Part shown: positions 51,070 through 58,879 of the stretch, piece by piece
Numbering within the stretch: the stretch's first letter is position 1
Layout: every line of letters starts with the position of its first letter
NCBI GenBank assembly: GCA_964342825.1
Contig: CAYFHO010000001.1
Span: 62,001 to 126,000, forward strand
Direction: 5' to 3'
Length of the DNA stretch: 64,000 nucleotides
Origin: AAA164-E04 sp964342825
GTDB taxonomy: Bacteria > Verrucomicrobiota > Verrucomicrobiia > Limisphaerales > AAA164-E04
The notes under the pieces: generated by a model
Told to the model about the DNA's origin: nothing
The model's input: the letters and a program-made list of their open reading frames with translations, nothing else
Database searches by the model: none
Made by a program: the position numbers and the translations under genes

Positions 51070-51447
51070 ATGGAACAGGATCAGTTGCGAGAGTTATTTC
51101 GAATGCAGAAGGCATTGAATGAACGAATTGGAGTCCATACCGATTCCATGAACGAAGAGCAGAAAACTGAATGGATTCTCAATTACTGTCGTGCCATGAG
51201 TCAGGAATTGGCCGAACTCACTGACAGTGTGCCGTGGAAATGGTGGGCCAAGTATCAGGAATTTGATCAACAGAATGCACGCGTTGAGGTTGTTGATCTA
51301 TTCCATTTTTTGATCAGCATGGCGCAGGTATTGGGGATGAGTGCGGACGATGTTTATCAGGCATATCTCAAAAAGAACGAGGTCAATTTCAAGCGCCAGG
51401 AATCAGGCTATACCGAAAAAGATCATTCTGATTCCAAACATATTTAA
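51070..51447 (+). CDS. All-alpha dUTP diphosphatase (dUTPase-2 family)
   Basis: The frame is open from 50998, but the ATG at 51070 gives the natural N-terminus (MEQDQLRELFRMQKALNERIG) of this 125-residue enzyme, which hydrolyses dUTP to dUMP so that uracil is not incorporated into DNA. The two acidic metal-binding motifs of the all-alpha NTP pyrophosphatase fold are present: SQELAELTDSVPWKWWAKYQE (ExxE followed by the family WKWW) and EVVDLFHFLISMAQ (ExxD). Length suits the short dimeric dUTPases. It lies between two copies of a 34-bp repeat with the following beta-propeller gene, which starts 29 bases after its stop. Confidence 0.88.
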   Translation: MEQDQLRELFRMQKALNERIGVHTDSMNEEQKTEWILNYCRAMSQELAELTDSVPWKWWAKYQEFDQQNARVEVVDLFHFLISMAQVLGMSADDVYQAYLKKNEVNFKRQESGYTEKDHSDSKHI

Positions 51448-51476
51448 ACCTACATAATTTTTTCGACTGATCGTCA

Positions 51477-52727
51477 ATGAAACGACAAAGCCTTCTAATC
51501 TATGTGCTATTTTCTGTCGCACTAGCTACAAATGCAGAAAATTGGCCGTCCTTTCGTGGCAGTGATGGTACAGCCGTCAGTTCTGAGGATTCCTTTCCTA
51601 TAAACTGGTCGGAAGACAGCCACATCGCCTGGAAAACAGACCTGCCGGGCAAGGGAACCTCCTCTCCTGTTGTCTTCGATCATTTCATTTTCCTGACCAC
51701 TCAGCTTGAGAACGAAGACCTTGTTGCCATGGCATTTGATTTGAGAACCGGACGGAAAATCTGGGATCAAAAAGTCGGAAACGGAAAATTGCCCACGCAC
51801 GAATTCCACAACATGGCTACACCCACCCCGGTGACAGATGGGACCCACTTATGGGTGTTTTTTGGTACCGGAGACCTTGTTTGCCTCACAACTGATGGAA
51901 AAGAAGTCTGGAGGAGAAATCTGCGGAAAGAATATGCCGAATATAATACCAACCACGGCATGGGGAATTCCCCTGTGCTGCACGATGGTAGACTCTACAT
52001 TGCCTGTATGCATCAAGGCCCTTCGTATCTTCTTGCCTTGAATGCACTCAATGGAAGAACCGTTTGGAAAAAGGATCGTAACCTTGGGGCACGAGAGGAA
52101 GGGAATGACTCCTACTCGACCCCTATTGTGATTCAGGTTGAGGGGCGGGATCAGGTTGTCCTGTCTGGTGCAGAAAACTTGAATGCTTATGATGCCGTTA
52201 CTGGCGAAGAGATTTGGAAAGCAGGAGGGCTGCAGGTGCCTCACCCATACGGACGCACCATTTCCGGTCCGACCGCAAATAAAGATAAGGTGATCACAGT
52301 TGCCTCCGGGTTTCGAAACCAGGGTTTTGTTGTTGGCGTTACTCCTGTTGCAAAGGGGGACGCTGTCACGATCGAGCATGATTGGAAACAGAAACGATAT
52401 GCTCCCGATTGCCCCACGCCGGTGATCTTCAATGACATGGTGTTTACTATTCGTGACGACGGGATGGCCTCCTGTATCGATATCGAAACGGGGCAGGCTT
52501 ATTGGCAAGAAAGGCTTTTCGCTGAGAATGTCAAAGTCAGCCCGGTGGCTGCCAATGGATACATTTACTTCATGAGCGGTCGGGCTAACACCAAAGTTGT
52601 CAAGGCATCGAAGCACTTCGAGGTCATATCCACCAATGAACTCAATGATGAGACCCTGTCCACTCCGGCGTTAAGTGCTGGCAGAATCATCATACGAACC
52701 CTTCATTCACTTTACTGCATTCAGTAA
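51477..52727 (+). CDS. Exported PQQ-like beta-propeller protein (BamB-like)
   Basis: This 416-residue protein has a signal peptide (about 1-19) and repeated blades of the PQQ-like/BamB propeller, each with a W near the end: WPSFRGSDGTAVSSEDSFPINW, IAWKTDLPGKGTSSPVVF, KIWDQKVGNGK, EVWRRNLRKEY, TVWKKDRNLGAREEGNDSYSTPIV, EIWKAGGLQVPHPYGRTISGP. The opening WPSFRG is typical of planctomycete/verrucomicrobial proteins annotated PQQ-binding-like. There is no evidence of PQQ or enzyme activity. Such proteins may act in outer-membrane assembly or polysaccharide handling. Confidence 0.87.
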   Translation: MKRQSLLIYVLFSVALATNAENWPSFRGSDGTAVSSEDSFPINWSEDSHIAWKTDLPGKGTSSPVVFDHFIFLTTQLENEDLVAMAFDLRTGRKIWDQKVGNGKLPTHEFHNMATPTPVTDGTHLWVFFGTGDLVCLTTDGKEVWRRNLRKEYAEYNTNHGMGNSPVLHDGRLYIACMHQGPSYLLALNALNGRTVWKKDRNLGAREEGNDSYSTPIVIQVEGRDQVVLSGAENLNAYDAVTGEEIWKAGGLQVPHPYGRTISGPTANKDKVITVASGFRNQGFVVGVTPVAKGDAVTIEHDWKQKRYAPDCPTPVIFNDMVFTIRDDGMASCIDIETGQAYWQERLFAENVKVSPVAANGYIYFMSGRANTKVVKASKHFEVISTNELNDETLSTPALSAGRIIIRTLHSLYCIQ

Positions 52728-52733
52728 TTTTGG

Positions 52734-52767
52734 TTTGGGGGTCAGTCCCAACTATTGATACTTTTTT
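52734..52767 (+). repeat. 34-bp dispersed repeat, copy 2
   Basis: Identical in sequence and orientation to 50938-50971. The TTGGG (52735-52739)/CCCAA (52747-52751) hairpin falls 7 bases after the stop of the propeller gene. The two copies flank a 1.8-kb unit holding the dUTPase and propeller genes, which could be recombined or mobilised as a block. Confidence 0.75.
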
Positions 52768-52814
52768 GCGGCACCGTTGAGTCCTCGCAAACCGAATGAA
52801 CAGGTTCCACCCAG

Positions 52815-53903
52815 TCAGGTGCTTCGCATGTGTTTGTGCGCATACAGGCCAAGTGCTCTGGCGATCATCATTGTGGTGTAGATGCTCAGAAATGAGCCAA
52901 TGATGGACAGCATAATTTCCAGTATTTTGTTTTCTCTGAAAGCAGGGCTCAAAAGGTCCAACAAAAACTCCAATCCGATACTTATTGCCGCCAAGGCCAC
53001 GATGCCGGTATAGGCGAGAGGAGCTCTCAGGATCGAACGAATGATGGCAGGAATATAAAAGCCCGCCGCCAGATTGTCATTCAGCACGACGAGCAACACT
53101 GCCATTGGGAACATGATGATTGGTATGGACATGACCACAAATTTCAAGGCCAATGGCACTTCCTCCCTGCCGGCTATGAATGAAGTGCTCCCGATCCAAA
53201 CAAGACCGAGCAAGAAGTATTTGAGTAACAGATCCTTTGAGCCTTCCAGGTCAAAACTGTCTGCCAAAGGAATCTTGAGATTGTCTTCGGCCTCCAATGT
53301 CGAACGAATAATTTCTTTTACAGTTCCCAAGATGGTTATAGCGAAAAGAATCATCAGAAGGATTCCCATGAATGCCGCGGCGAGAAACAGAAAACGAGGG
53401 ACGAAAAGCAATACATTATCCAACACGAGAAGGATGATCATCATGATCAATGCATCTTCCCGAAAAGGGTAATGAAAGATATCAGTCCAGTTTTTCGATT
53501 CTGCCTTTGAAACTACTTGTTGCGGCAGTCTCTTTTCTGGGGCGGAAACAATTGGATGGTTGGGGGGAGTTGCAACCAAGGACTCCCTCCCAACCGTGAC
53601 CTGTCCGATCGAACAGAAATCTCCTGGAAAGAGCGTGATCATCTCCTGGTCATCACCGTCGGAGTCGGTCATTCCAGAAGGAACGAGTGATTTGATTAAC
53701 ACCTGTCCGCCATCCGAAATATCCATCACCGCATGGTGGCTTGAAACCGTTTCGTGACCCACCTGAATGGCGTTATCCTCAGAGCTTCCTATCGTGTATT
53801 GGCCAGCTTCCAAATCAAACTCCGTCTTGCCTGATGTAGATAGAATGTAAAACTGCATGCCAGGATGAATATCATTCAGTTTAGGCAACTTCATGATCAT
53901 CAT
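52815..53903 (-). CDS. FHA domain fused to a polytopic membrane domain
   Basis: This 362-residue protein opens with a forkhead-associated domain (about 16-110): YTIGSSEDNAIQVGHETVSSHHAVM (GSSxxN and SSHH landmarks), then KSLVPSGM and TLFPGDFCSIG. The FHA domain binds phosphothreonine peptides. A linker leads to five or six helices (about 150-355) resembling YIP1/DUF4013-like membrane proteins. An FHA domain in the cytoplasm tied to a membrane domain suggests phosphorylation-dependent recruitment of a partner, possibly by a Ser/Thr kinase encoded elsewhere. It is divergent from the riboswitch-controlled operon, with about 110 bases to its promoter. Confidence 0.8.
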   Translation of the reverse strand: MMIMKLPKLNDIHPGMQFYILSTSGKTEFDLEAGQYTIGSSEDNAIQVGHETVSSHHAVMDISDGGQVLIKSLVPSGMTDSDGDDQEMITLFPGDFCSIGQVTVGRESLVATPPNHPIVSAPEKRLPQQVVSKAESKNWTDIFHYPFREDALIMMIILLVLDNVLLFVPRFLFLAAAFMGILLMILFAITILGTVKEIIRSTLEAEDNLKIPLADSFDLEGSKDLLLKYFLLGLVWIGSTSFIAGREEVPLALKFVVMSIPIIMFPMAVLLVVLNDNLAAGFYIPAIIRSILRAPLAYTGIVALAAISIGLEFLLDLLSPAFRENKILEIMLSIIGSFLSIYTTMMIARALGLYAHKHMRST

Positions 53904-54013
53904 CCATTACAATTCAGGATGATGATTACAATGACGCGACTTTTATGCTTTCAGCGCAATTGGTTTGTGAATCATTTCCTCGTTTTTTTGAATTCTCGAA
54001 TATAAGGACGACC

Positions 54014-54041
54014 TTGACAGGGTGATTCTGATTGTTAGTGT
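54014..54041 (+). promoter_or_regulatory. Putative sigma-70 promoter of the riboswitch operon
   Basis: A consensus -35 box TTGACA (54014-54019) and a weak -10 box TAGTGT (54036-54041) are spaced by 16 bases. Transcription would begin near 54048, just before the first hairpin of the cobalamin riboswitch leader. Confidence 0.5.
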
Positions 54042-54070
54042 CGCTTGCAGTTCTGTGAAATTCGAAAGGG

Positions 54071-54234
54071 CGGTGTTGATACTGCCCTTTCCAGAAAGTG
54101 AATCAATGACAGGGAACCCCGTGAGAATCGGGGACGGTTGCGCCACTGTATGGGGTGACAAGTTTCCAAGTGCCACTGGCCTGAAAGGCTCGGGAAGGCG
54201 GAAACAAGGTTACGAACCTCAAGTCAGGATACCG
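54071..54234 (+). promoter_or_regulatory. Cobalamin (B12) riboswitch aptamer
   Basis: The core runs AGGGAACC, then a closed stem CCCCGTGAGAATCGGGG (54117-54133), ACGGTTGCGCCACTGTAT (the CGCCACTGT box), a peripheral stem-loop region TGCCACTGGCCTGAAAGGC, and the 3' B12 box AAGTCAGGATACC (54221-54233). A P1 pair is visible as CGGT (54071-54074) with ACCG (54231-54234), and P2 as TTGAT (54076-54080) with ATCAA (54102-54106). Every conserved segment of the adenosyl/methyl-cobalamin class is in order. The aptamer binds a cobalamin and normally represses the downstream genes when the vitamin is plentiful. The genes it controls are the surface protein at 54482 and the pseudopilin at 56182. Confidence 0.93.
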
Positions 54235-54362
54235 GTTGATTTGCTCTCGTCTGAATCCCATGCGGATTCACTTCTCCGTCAATGAGAAGGATGAGGCCAG
54301 CCGAGACACGAGTGTGCTCTCGGGTAGCAAGCTTGTTGTCTTCAGCAGCCTTCATTCTCTAT

Positions 54363-54398
54363 GCGGTGGGAATGTTGGCTTTTTTTATTTCCCGCCGC
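54363..54398 (+). promoter_or_regulatory. Leader hairpin between riboswitch and surface protein gene
   Basis: A 10-pair stem GCGGTGGGAA (54363-54372) and TTCCCGCCGC (54389-54398, with one G-U) encloses a 16-base loop containing TTTTTTT. Because the U-run is in the loop, it is not a standard terminator. It may be part of the expression platform, although it lies about 130 bases past the aptamer. Confidence 0.4.
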
Positions 54399-54481
54399 CT
54401 GGTCTTCATAAACACAAAAAATGGCTTAGCTCATGCAGGCCAAAATTAGAAAGATCAGTCAAAGTGCGAAAATATCCGTCT

Positions 54482-56185
54482 ATGTGGCAATTGGCCACGC
54501 TATCCTTAATTTTCATGTTGAACATCAAGTCAAAGGCTTCGTCCTATGTCACCCGAGTTGAAGCGTATGAACCCGGCATTGGATTCTCAGTCGAATTCGG
54601 AAGTGGCTTGGGATTCACAAATACAGTCTCCCTCATAGGGGAACCTTCTCGGATCACTCCAGGCGATTTTGGTGGTCCCGTGGATCCATTTGCACCGCCC
54701 TATTTATCTGAGCAGCTTCTTTCAATCGGAGAGGGTGGGTTTGTAGTTTTAGAATTCGATCAGCCTGTTTTCGATTCGCCAAATAACCCTCACGGTTTGG
54801 ATTTTATTCTTTTTGGCAATGTTGGATTTATCATTACAAATGGGGATTTTACCGGAGGTGGAATCACGGATGGTTCGCTTTTTGGGTTTGATGATGCTGA
54901 AACTTCCCTTTGGGTCAGTGAGGATAATGAAAACTATTATCAGTTGGATCCTGAAAAAGCTCCCAAGTTGGATAGCTATTATCCCACGGATGGACAGGGG
55001 AATTTTCAAAAGCCGGTTCAACCATCATTGAATCGCACTGATTTTGCAGACACAGGTTTGGAGCAGATCCGACAACTTTACCAAGGTTCAGGCGGCGGTA
55101 CCGGCTACGATTTAGCATGGGCAATGGGAGCTCAAAACCTAAAGTCGATTCGTTTTGTTAAAATCATGGTTGAGTCAGGTAAAGTTGAACTGGATGCAGC
55201 CTCAATCGTCGCTCCGGTTCCTGGTGCCGAGTGGAGCCATATTGAAGATGATTTTTCGGTTGAACCATTGAATGGCGACAAATGGCGTGTTCACGGAGAA
55301 TCGAGTTTGTTCGCCTGGGATCAAGAGCAGGAACGCGTTTCGGTTACATGGGATTCCAGGCTTCCGAACAGCTACTTTTACCTTCCATTGGGCAGCAAAT
55401 TAACCAGGCATGAAAATTTTTCACTTCAATTTGACATCTTGGTGAACAATCTCGAATTGGGGATTGATCCCGACAAACCCTTTACCTTCCCGCTGGCAGT
55501 CGGATTGGTGAACACTCAAGCAGTAACCAGTGAAACTTTTTTCAGAGGTTCAGGCATACATGAAGAATTTGGGCCCAGAGGATTGGTCGAATGGAGTTAT
55601 CACGCTGACTCCGGCTTTGGTGCGACAATTTCTTCCGGACTTATCTCTTTAGATAACCAGTGGTCGCTCGCAAATACCTTTCCCTTGGAATTGCAAATGG
55701 GAGCTGTTTACAGCGTTGAGATGAATTTTGATGCTGAATCAGAAGTGTTACAAACAACCATGCTTGAAGATGGTTCCCCATTTGGTCCGATTCGCGAAGC
55801 CAAACTCTCGGACGTTTTTGGTGGTCCGGAAGGCGGCTTTACCGATGTGGATGTCGATGCCTTTGCGATTGCGAGTTACAACGACGGAGGGCAACCGTCA
55901 CCGGAATTTGCCGGGTCCGTCCTTGCCGATGGCTGGATTGACAACATCGCCATCCAGCGCGAGCGATTTTTAATCATTGAGAATCTCCATGTTTCCGGTG
56001 AACATGTATCTGTGGAGATCGAGGCTCAAACTGGTTGGGAGTATTGGCTGGAACGCACGAGTGACTTCATTCACTGGGAGACTCGTGGTCATGTTTTCAG
56101 TGAAGATGCTCAGCGCATCCTGATCGAGGACCAGGGCGATACTTCAGCCAAAGGGTTTTATCGAGTCGTTGCAAATCGACGATGA
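54482..56185 (+). CDS. Exported surface protein under cobalamin riboswitch control
   Basis: The frame is open from 54236, right behind the aptamer, but MWQLATLSLIFMLNIKSKASS at 54482 gives a signal peptide, so I start there (567 residues). The N-terminal half is a beta-rich region: EAYEPGIGFSVEFG, VVLEFDQPVFDSPNNPHGLDFILFGNVGF, SLWVSEDNENYYQLD and SIRFVKIMVESGKVELDAASIVAP. From memory this matches cell-surface proteins found next to B12 riboswitches in other phyla. A second sandwich (about 250-480) and a C-terminal YWLERTSDFIHWETRG module typical of verrucomicrobial exported proteins follow. Coupling to the pseudopilin is by ATGA overlap. I infer corrinoid capture or binding at the surface; no transporter is present. 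Confidence 0.75.
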   Translation: MWQLATLSLIFMLNIKSKASSYVTRVEAYEPGIGFSVEFGSGLGFTNTVSLIGEPSRITPGDFGGPVDPFAPPYLSEQLLSIGEGGFVVLEFDQPVFDSPNNPHGLDFILFGNVGFIITNGDFTGGGITDGSLFGFDDAETSLWVSEDNENYYQLDPEKAPKLDSYYPTDGQGNFQKPVQPSLNRTDFADTGLEQIRQLYQGSGGGTGYDLAWAMGAQNLKSIRFVKIMVESGKVELDAASIVAPVPGAEWSHIEDDFSVEPLNGDKWRVHGESSLFAWDQEQERVSVTWDSRLPNSYFYLPLGSKLTRHENFSLQFDILVNNLELGIDPDKPFTFPLAVGLVNTQAVTSETFFRGSGIHEEFGPRGLVEWSYHADSGFGATISSGLISLDNQWSLANTFPLELQMGAVYSVEMNFDAESEVLQTTMLEDGSPFGPIREAKLSDVFGGPEGGFTDVDVDAFAIASYNDGGQPSPEFAGSVLADGWIDNIAIQRERFLIIENLHVSGEHVSVEIEAQTGWEYWLERTSDFIHWETRGHVFSEDAQRILIEDQGDTSAKGFYRVVANRR

Positions 56186-56940
56186 GGAGAAACACGCAAG
56201 CATTCACTTTGGTGGAATTGTTGGTGGTGATTGCCATTATTGGCATCCTTGCAACCGCGGTTGGTGCAGGACTGGCCAGGGCAAAGAGTGCCGCCAAGAG
56301 CACCATTTGTATCTCCAACCTGAAGCAGTTTGGAATGTCATCCCAGATGTACTGGGATGACAATGCCCAACGAGCTTTTCCCTACCTGAAATCCACAGAT
56401 ATGGATGGAGCTGTTTATTGGTTTGGTTGGTTGGGACGTGGTGAGGAAGGGGCTCGTGCCCTGGATCGGTCAAAAGGTGCACTCTGGACATATCTGGGGG
56501 GAAGTGGTTTGGAACTTTGCCCATCTTTTCGTTACCAGGATCCGCTCTACAAACCTAAAGCCCTTTCGGCCTCTTTTGGGTATGGCTACAATCTTCACCT
56601 GACTCAGCCTAAATCGGGTGCCTTTCGCTTTGATGGACGTGGACGTTTAATTTCAGAGATAGCATCACCTTCAAGTGTCATATTGTTTGCAGATTCGGCC
56701 CAAATCAATGACTTCCAGGCTCCGGCATCTCGTGATCATCCACTCATAGAGGAGTTTTACTATGTGAACCACGGCCCCTCAGTCTATGCCAATGGGCATT
56801 TTCGGCACACCCGCCAGGCCATGACGGTTTTCTGTGACGGTCACGTCTCATCCGAAAAACCTGAACATGGGACTACGGACACGCGGCTACCGGATGCAAA
56901 TATTGCTCGTTTTCGCGCCGAAATATTGATTCCTCGGTGA
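56182..56940 (+). CDS. Prepilin-type protein (H-X9-DG family) in the riboswitch operon
   Basis: This 252-residue protein begins MRRNTQAFTLVELLVVIAIIGILATAVGAG, the class III signal with the conserved Glu, then ICISNLKQFGMSSQMYWDDN. The C-terminus contains HFRHTRQAMTVFCDGHVSS, giving the H-X9-DG motif. The gene starts inside the stop of the surface protein gene (ATGA, 4-base overlap) and so shares its cobalamin-controlled transcript. Its own machinery (prepilin peptidase, ATPase) must be elsewhere. A pseudopilin co-expressed with a B12-regulated surface protein is the unusual combination of this window. Confidence 0.9.
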   Translation: MRRNTQAFTLVELLVVIAIIGILATAVGAGLARAKSAAKSTICISNLKQFGMSSQMYWDDNAQRAFPYLKSTDMDGAVYWFGWLGRGEEGARALDRSKGALWTYLGGSGLELCPSFRYQDPLYKPKALSASFGYGYNLHLTQPKSGAFRFDGRGRLISEIASPSSVILFADSAQINDFQAPASRDHPLIEEFYYVNHGPSVYANGHFRHTRQAMTVFCDGHVSSEKPEHGTTDTRLPDANIARFRAEILIPR

Positions 56941-56990
56941 GGCATTGGATGCGAGGTTGAAGACGTGGTTCATTTTTGCGTCCATTCTTC

Positions 56991-57620
56991 TCAGCGTGAG
57001 GTAACATCTTCGGTTACATTAAATCCGGCGCCGGCTGATTCTGCTTCCATCTGGTTTTTGAACCTCCATTGGCGAATGCCCAACCCAGCAACGACGAGGA
57101 TAATGATCAGTGCGAGTCCGGGCATGACCAAGGAAAGCAGGGAAGTTCCTACGGCTCCCCCCAGCTCTGCTGTAGCTACCAAAGGATTACCAAGACCGGC
57201 TGTCAAAAAGGTGCTTCCTCCTCGAATGACCGCCATGGCTACGTGAATGGCTCCCGCTACGCCTCCGCCTGCGATCAAGGCTAGAGACCAGTGCATCATC
57301 GGGCTCAAGTCCGTGAATATTGAAGCACTGACAATGGCACCTGCTACTACCGCTGCAGGAGCAGCAACGGTATCCAGAAAATGATCCAGAATAGGCAGAT
57401 AGTAAGCGCCGATTTCCAGCACAACAGCTGTTCCCAACGCGATCACTGCCGGCAGAGTGCTCATCCAGGCAAAACTCTCGGAAAGTTCCAGGTGTCCGGA
57501 TAAAGCTGCCAGGCTAATAATGAACGGCGGGACAAAGATACGAAAACCACAGGAGGCACTCAAACCAAGCCCAATCAAGAGACTCAACAGTGCTGATGAA
57601 GGTGTTTGTATTAGTTCCAT
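56991..57620 (-). CDS. DUF4126 membrane protein
   Basis: Start placed at 57620 (MELIQTPSSALLSLLIGLGL) rather than the earlier in-frame ATG at 57677. The 209-residue protein has about five helices with the DUF4126 pattern: GLGLSASCGFRIFVPPFIISL, GAYYLPILDHFLDTVAAPAAVVAGAIVSAS and GGGVAGAIHVAMAVIRGGSTFLTAGLGNPLVATAELGG. Function is unknown; family members are small integral membrane proteins found in many bacteria. It is divergent from the mreB operon; the two may share control sites in 57621-57816. Confidence 0.88.
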   Translation of the reverse strand: MELIQTPSSALLSLLIGLGLSASCGFRIFVPPFIISLAALSGHLELSESFAWMSTLPAVIALGTAVVLEIGAYYLPILDHFLDTVAAPAAVVAGAIVSASIFTDLSPMMHWSLALIAGGGVAGAIHVAMAVIRGGSTFLTAGLGNPLVATAELGGAVGTSLLSLVMPGLALIIILVVAGLGIRQWRFKNQMEAESAGAGFNVTEDVTSR

Positions 57621-57706
57621 AATTGCTTCTGGTTGAAATTGGAGTTCAGGAATATCATTTCCATAAGAACACCTCAAACCGTATCAGGGTTTCAAAGAAT
57701 TACTTT

Positions 57707-57712
57707 TATAAT
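57707..57712 (+). promoter_or_regulatory. Candidate -10 box for the rod operon
   Basis: A perfect TATAAT lies about 105 bases before the chosen mreB start in the gap to the divergent DUF4126 gene. No good -35 box is visible at 16-18 bases upstream, so the assignment is tentative. Confidence 0.35.
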
Positions 57713-57816
57713 GTTCTGGATGGATTGGAATCATGGAATTCCGTCTTTCGCTGAGATGTAATCCTCTTGACCTTGAGGCGATATCCGAACTATGTTCCAC
57801 CGATTCAGGCACATCC

Positions 57817-58845
57817 ATGTTGTCTCAGTTTAAGAGCTTATTCTCCAATGATATTGGAATCGATCTAGGGACGGCCAACTCGTTGGTTTACGTTCGTGAT
57901 CAGGGTATTGTACTGAGAGAACCCTCGGTCGTGGCGATCCAGGCCGGGACGACAAACGTGCTTGCTGTTGGACTTGAAGCCAAAGAAATGCTGGGAAGGA
58001 CACCCAGCAACATTGTGGCCATCAGGCCCATGAAGGACGGTGTGATCGCTGATTTTGAGATCACGGAATCCATGCTCAGGTCCTTTATTCAAAAAGTCCA
58101 TTACCGAAAACTCATTGCACCACGCGTCGTTGTGGCTGTGCCTTCCGGAATTACGGAAGTTGAAAAGCGGGCAGTTAAGGATTCAGCAACGCATGCTGGA
58201 GCCCGCGAGGTCTACCTGATCGAACAACCCATGGCATCTGCCATCGGAGTTGGATTACCTGTACACGAACCCGCCGGAAACATGATCGTCGATATTGGCG
58301 GGGGGACCTGTGAAATAGCCATCATATCGCTGGCTGGAATCGTCTTTGCCCGGAGCCTGAGGGTCGGGGGAGACGAATTTGACGAAACAATAGTGGCACA
58401 CATGAAACGTGCCTATAACCTGATGATTGGCGAACGCACTGCGGAGGAGATAAAGATCCGCATTGGTTCGGCTTTTCCCTTGGAGCAGGAGCTGACAATG
58501 GAAGTCAAAGGAAGGGACCTTAGCTCTGGACTCCCCAAAACATTATCGATTTGTTCAGAAGAGATTAGAGATGCTCTGAAAGAACCGTTGAATAGTATTT
58601 TGGAATCGATTCGAATCACATTGGAACGTTGCCCACCTGAACTTTCCTCCGATCTTGTGGATCGGGGCATCGTGGTAGCAGGCGGTGGTGCATTACTGAG
58701 AGGCATTGACCGCCTCATTGCTGAAGAGACTGGATTACCTGTTCATATTGCCGATGATCCACTAACCGCGGTTGCCGAAGGTACGGGCCGTGTGCTGCAA
58801 GAACTTCAGTTCCTGAAACGAGTCGCTTCCTCAAGCCGAACCTGA
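57817..58845 (+). CDS. mreB: Rod shape-determining actin homologue MreB
   Basis: This 342-residue protein is an actin-like ATPase that guides lateral cell-wall synthesis. The ATG at 57817 (MLSQFKSLFSNDIGIDLGTANSLVY) gives the canonical length; an upstream in-frame ATG at 57733 adds an atypical tail. Landmarks are the phosphate-1 loop IGIDLGTANSLVY, MKDGVIADFEITESMLRSFI, MIVDIGGGTCEIAIISL (phosphate-2), GGDEFDETIVAHMKRAYNLMIGERTAEEIKIRIG and GIVVAGGGALLRGIDRLIAEETGLPVHIADDPLTAVAEG. It opens an operon with mreC (34-base gap), mreD, mrdA and rodA. Confidence 0.97.
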   Translation: MLSQFKSLFSNDIGIDLGTANSLVYVRDQGIVLREPSVVAIQAGTTNVLAVGLEAKEMLGRTPSNIVAIRPMKDGVIADFEITESMLRSFIQKVHYRKLIAPRVVVAVPSGITEVEKRAVKDSATHAGAREVYLIEQPMASAIGVGLPVHEPAGNMIVDIGGGTCEIAIISLAGIVFARSLRVGGDEFDETIVAHMKRAYNLMIGERTAEEIKIRIGSAFPLEQELTMEVKGRDLSSGLPKTLSICSEEIRDALKEPLNSILESIRITLERCPPELSSDLVDRGIVVAGGGALLRGIDRLIAEETGLPVHIADDPLTAVAEGTGRVLQELQFLKRVASSSRT

Positions 58846-58879
58846 TCTGTGCGCGTTCGCTCCAAAACAACGGAGTGGG

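Noticed and set aside
51849..52616. Minus-strand open frame of 255 codons
   Set aside because: Antisense to the exported propeller gene, with no recognisable domain or start context.
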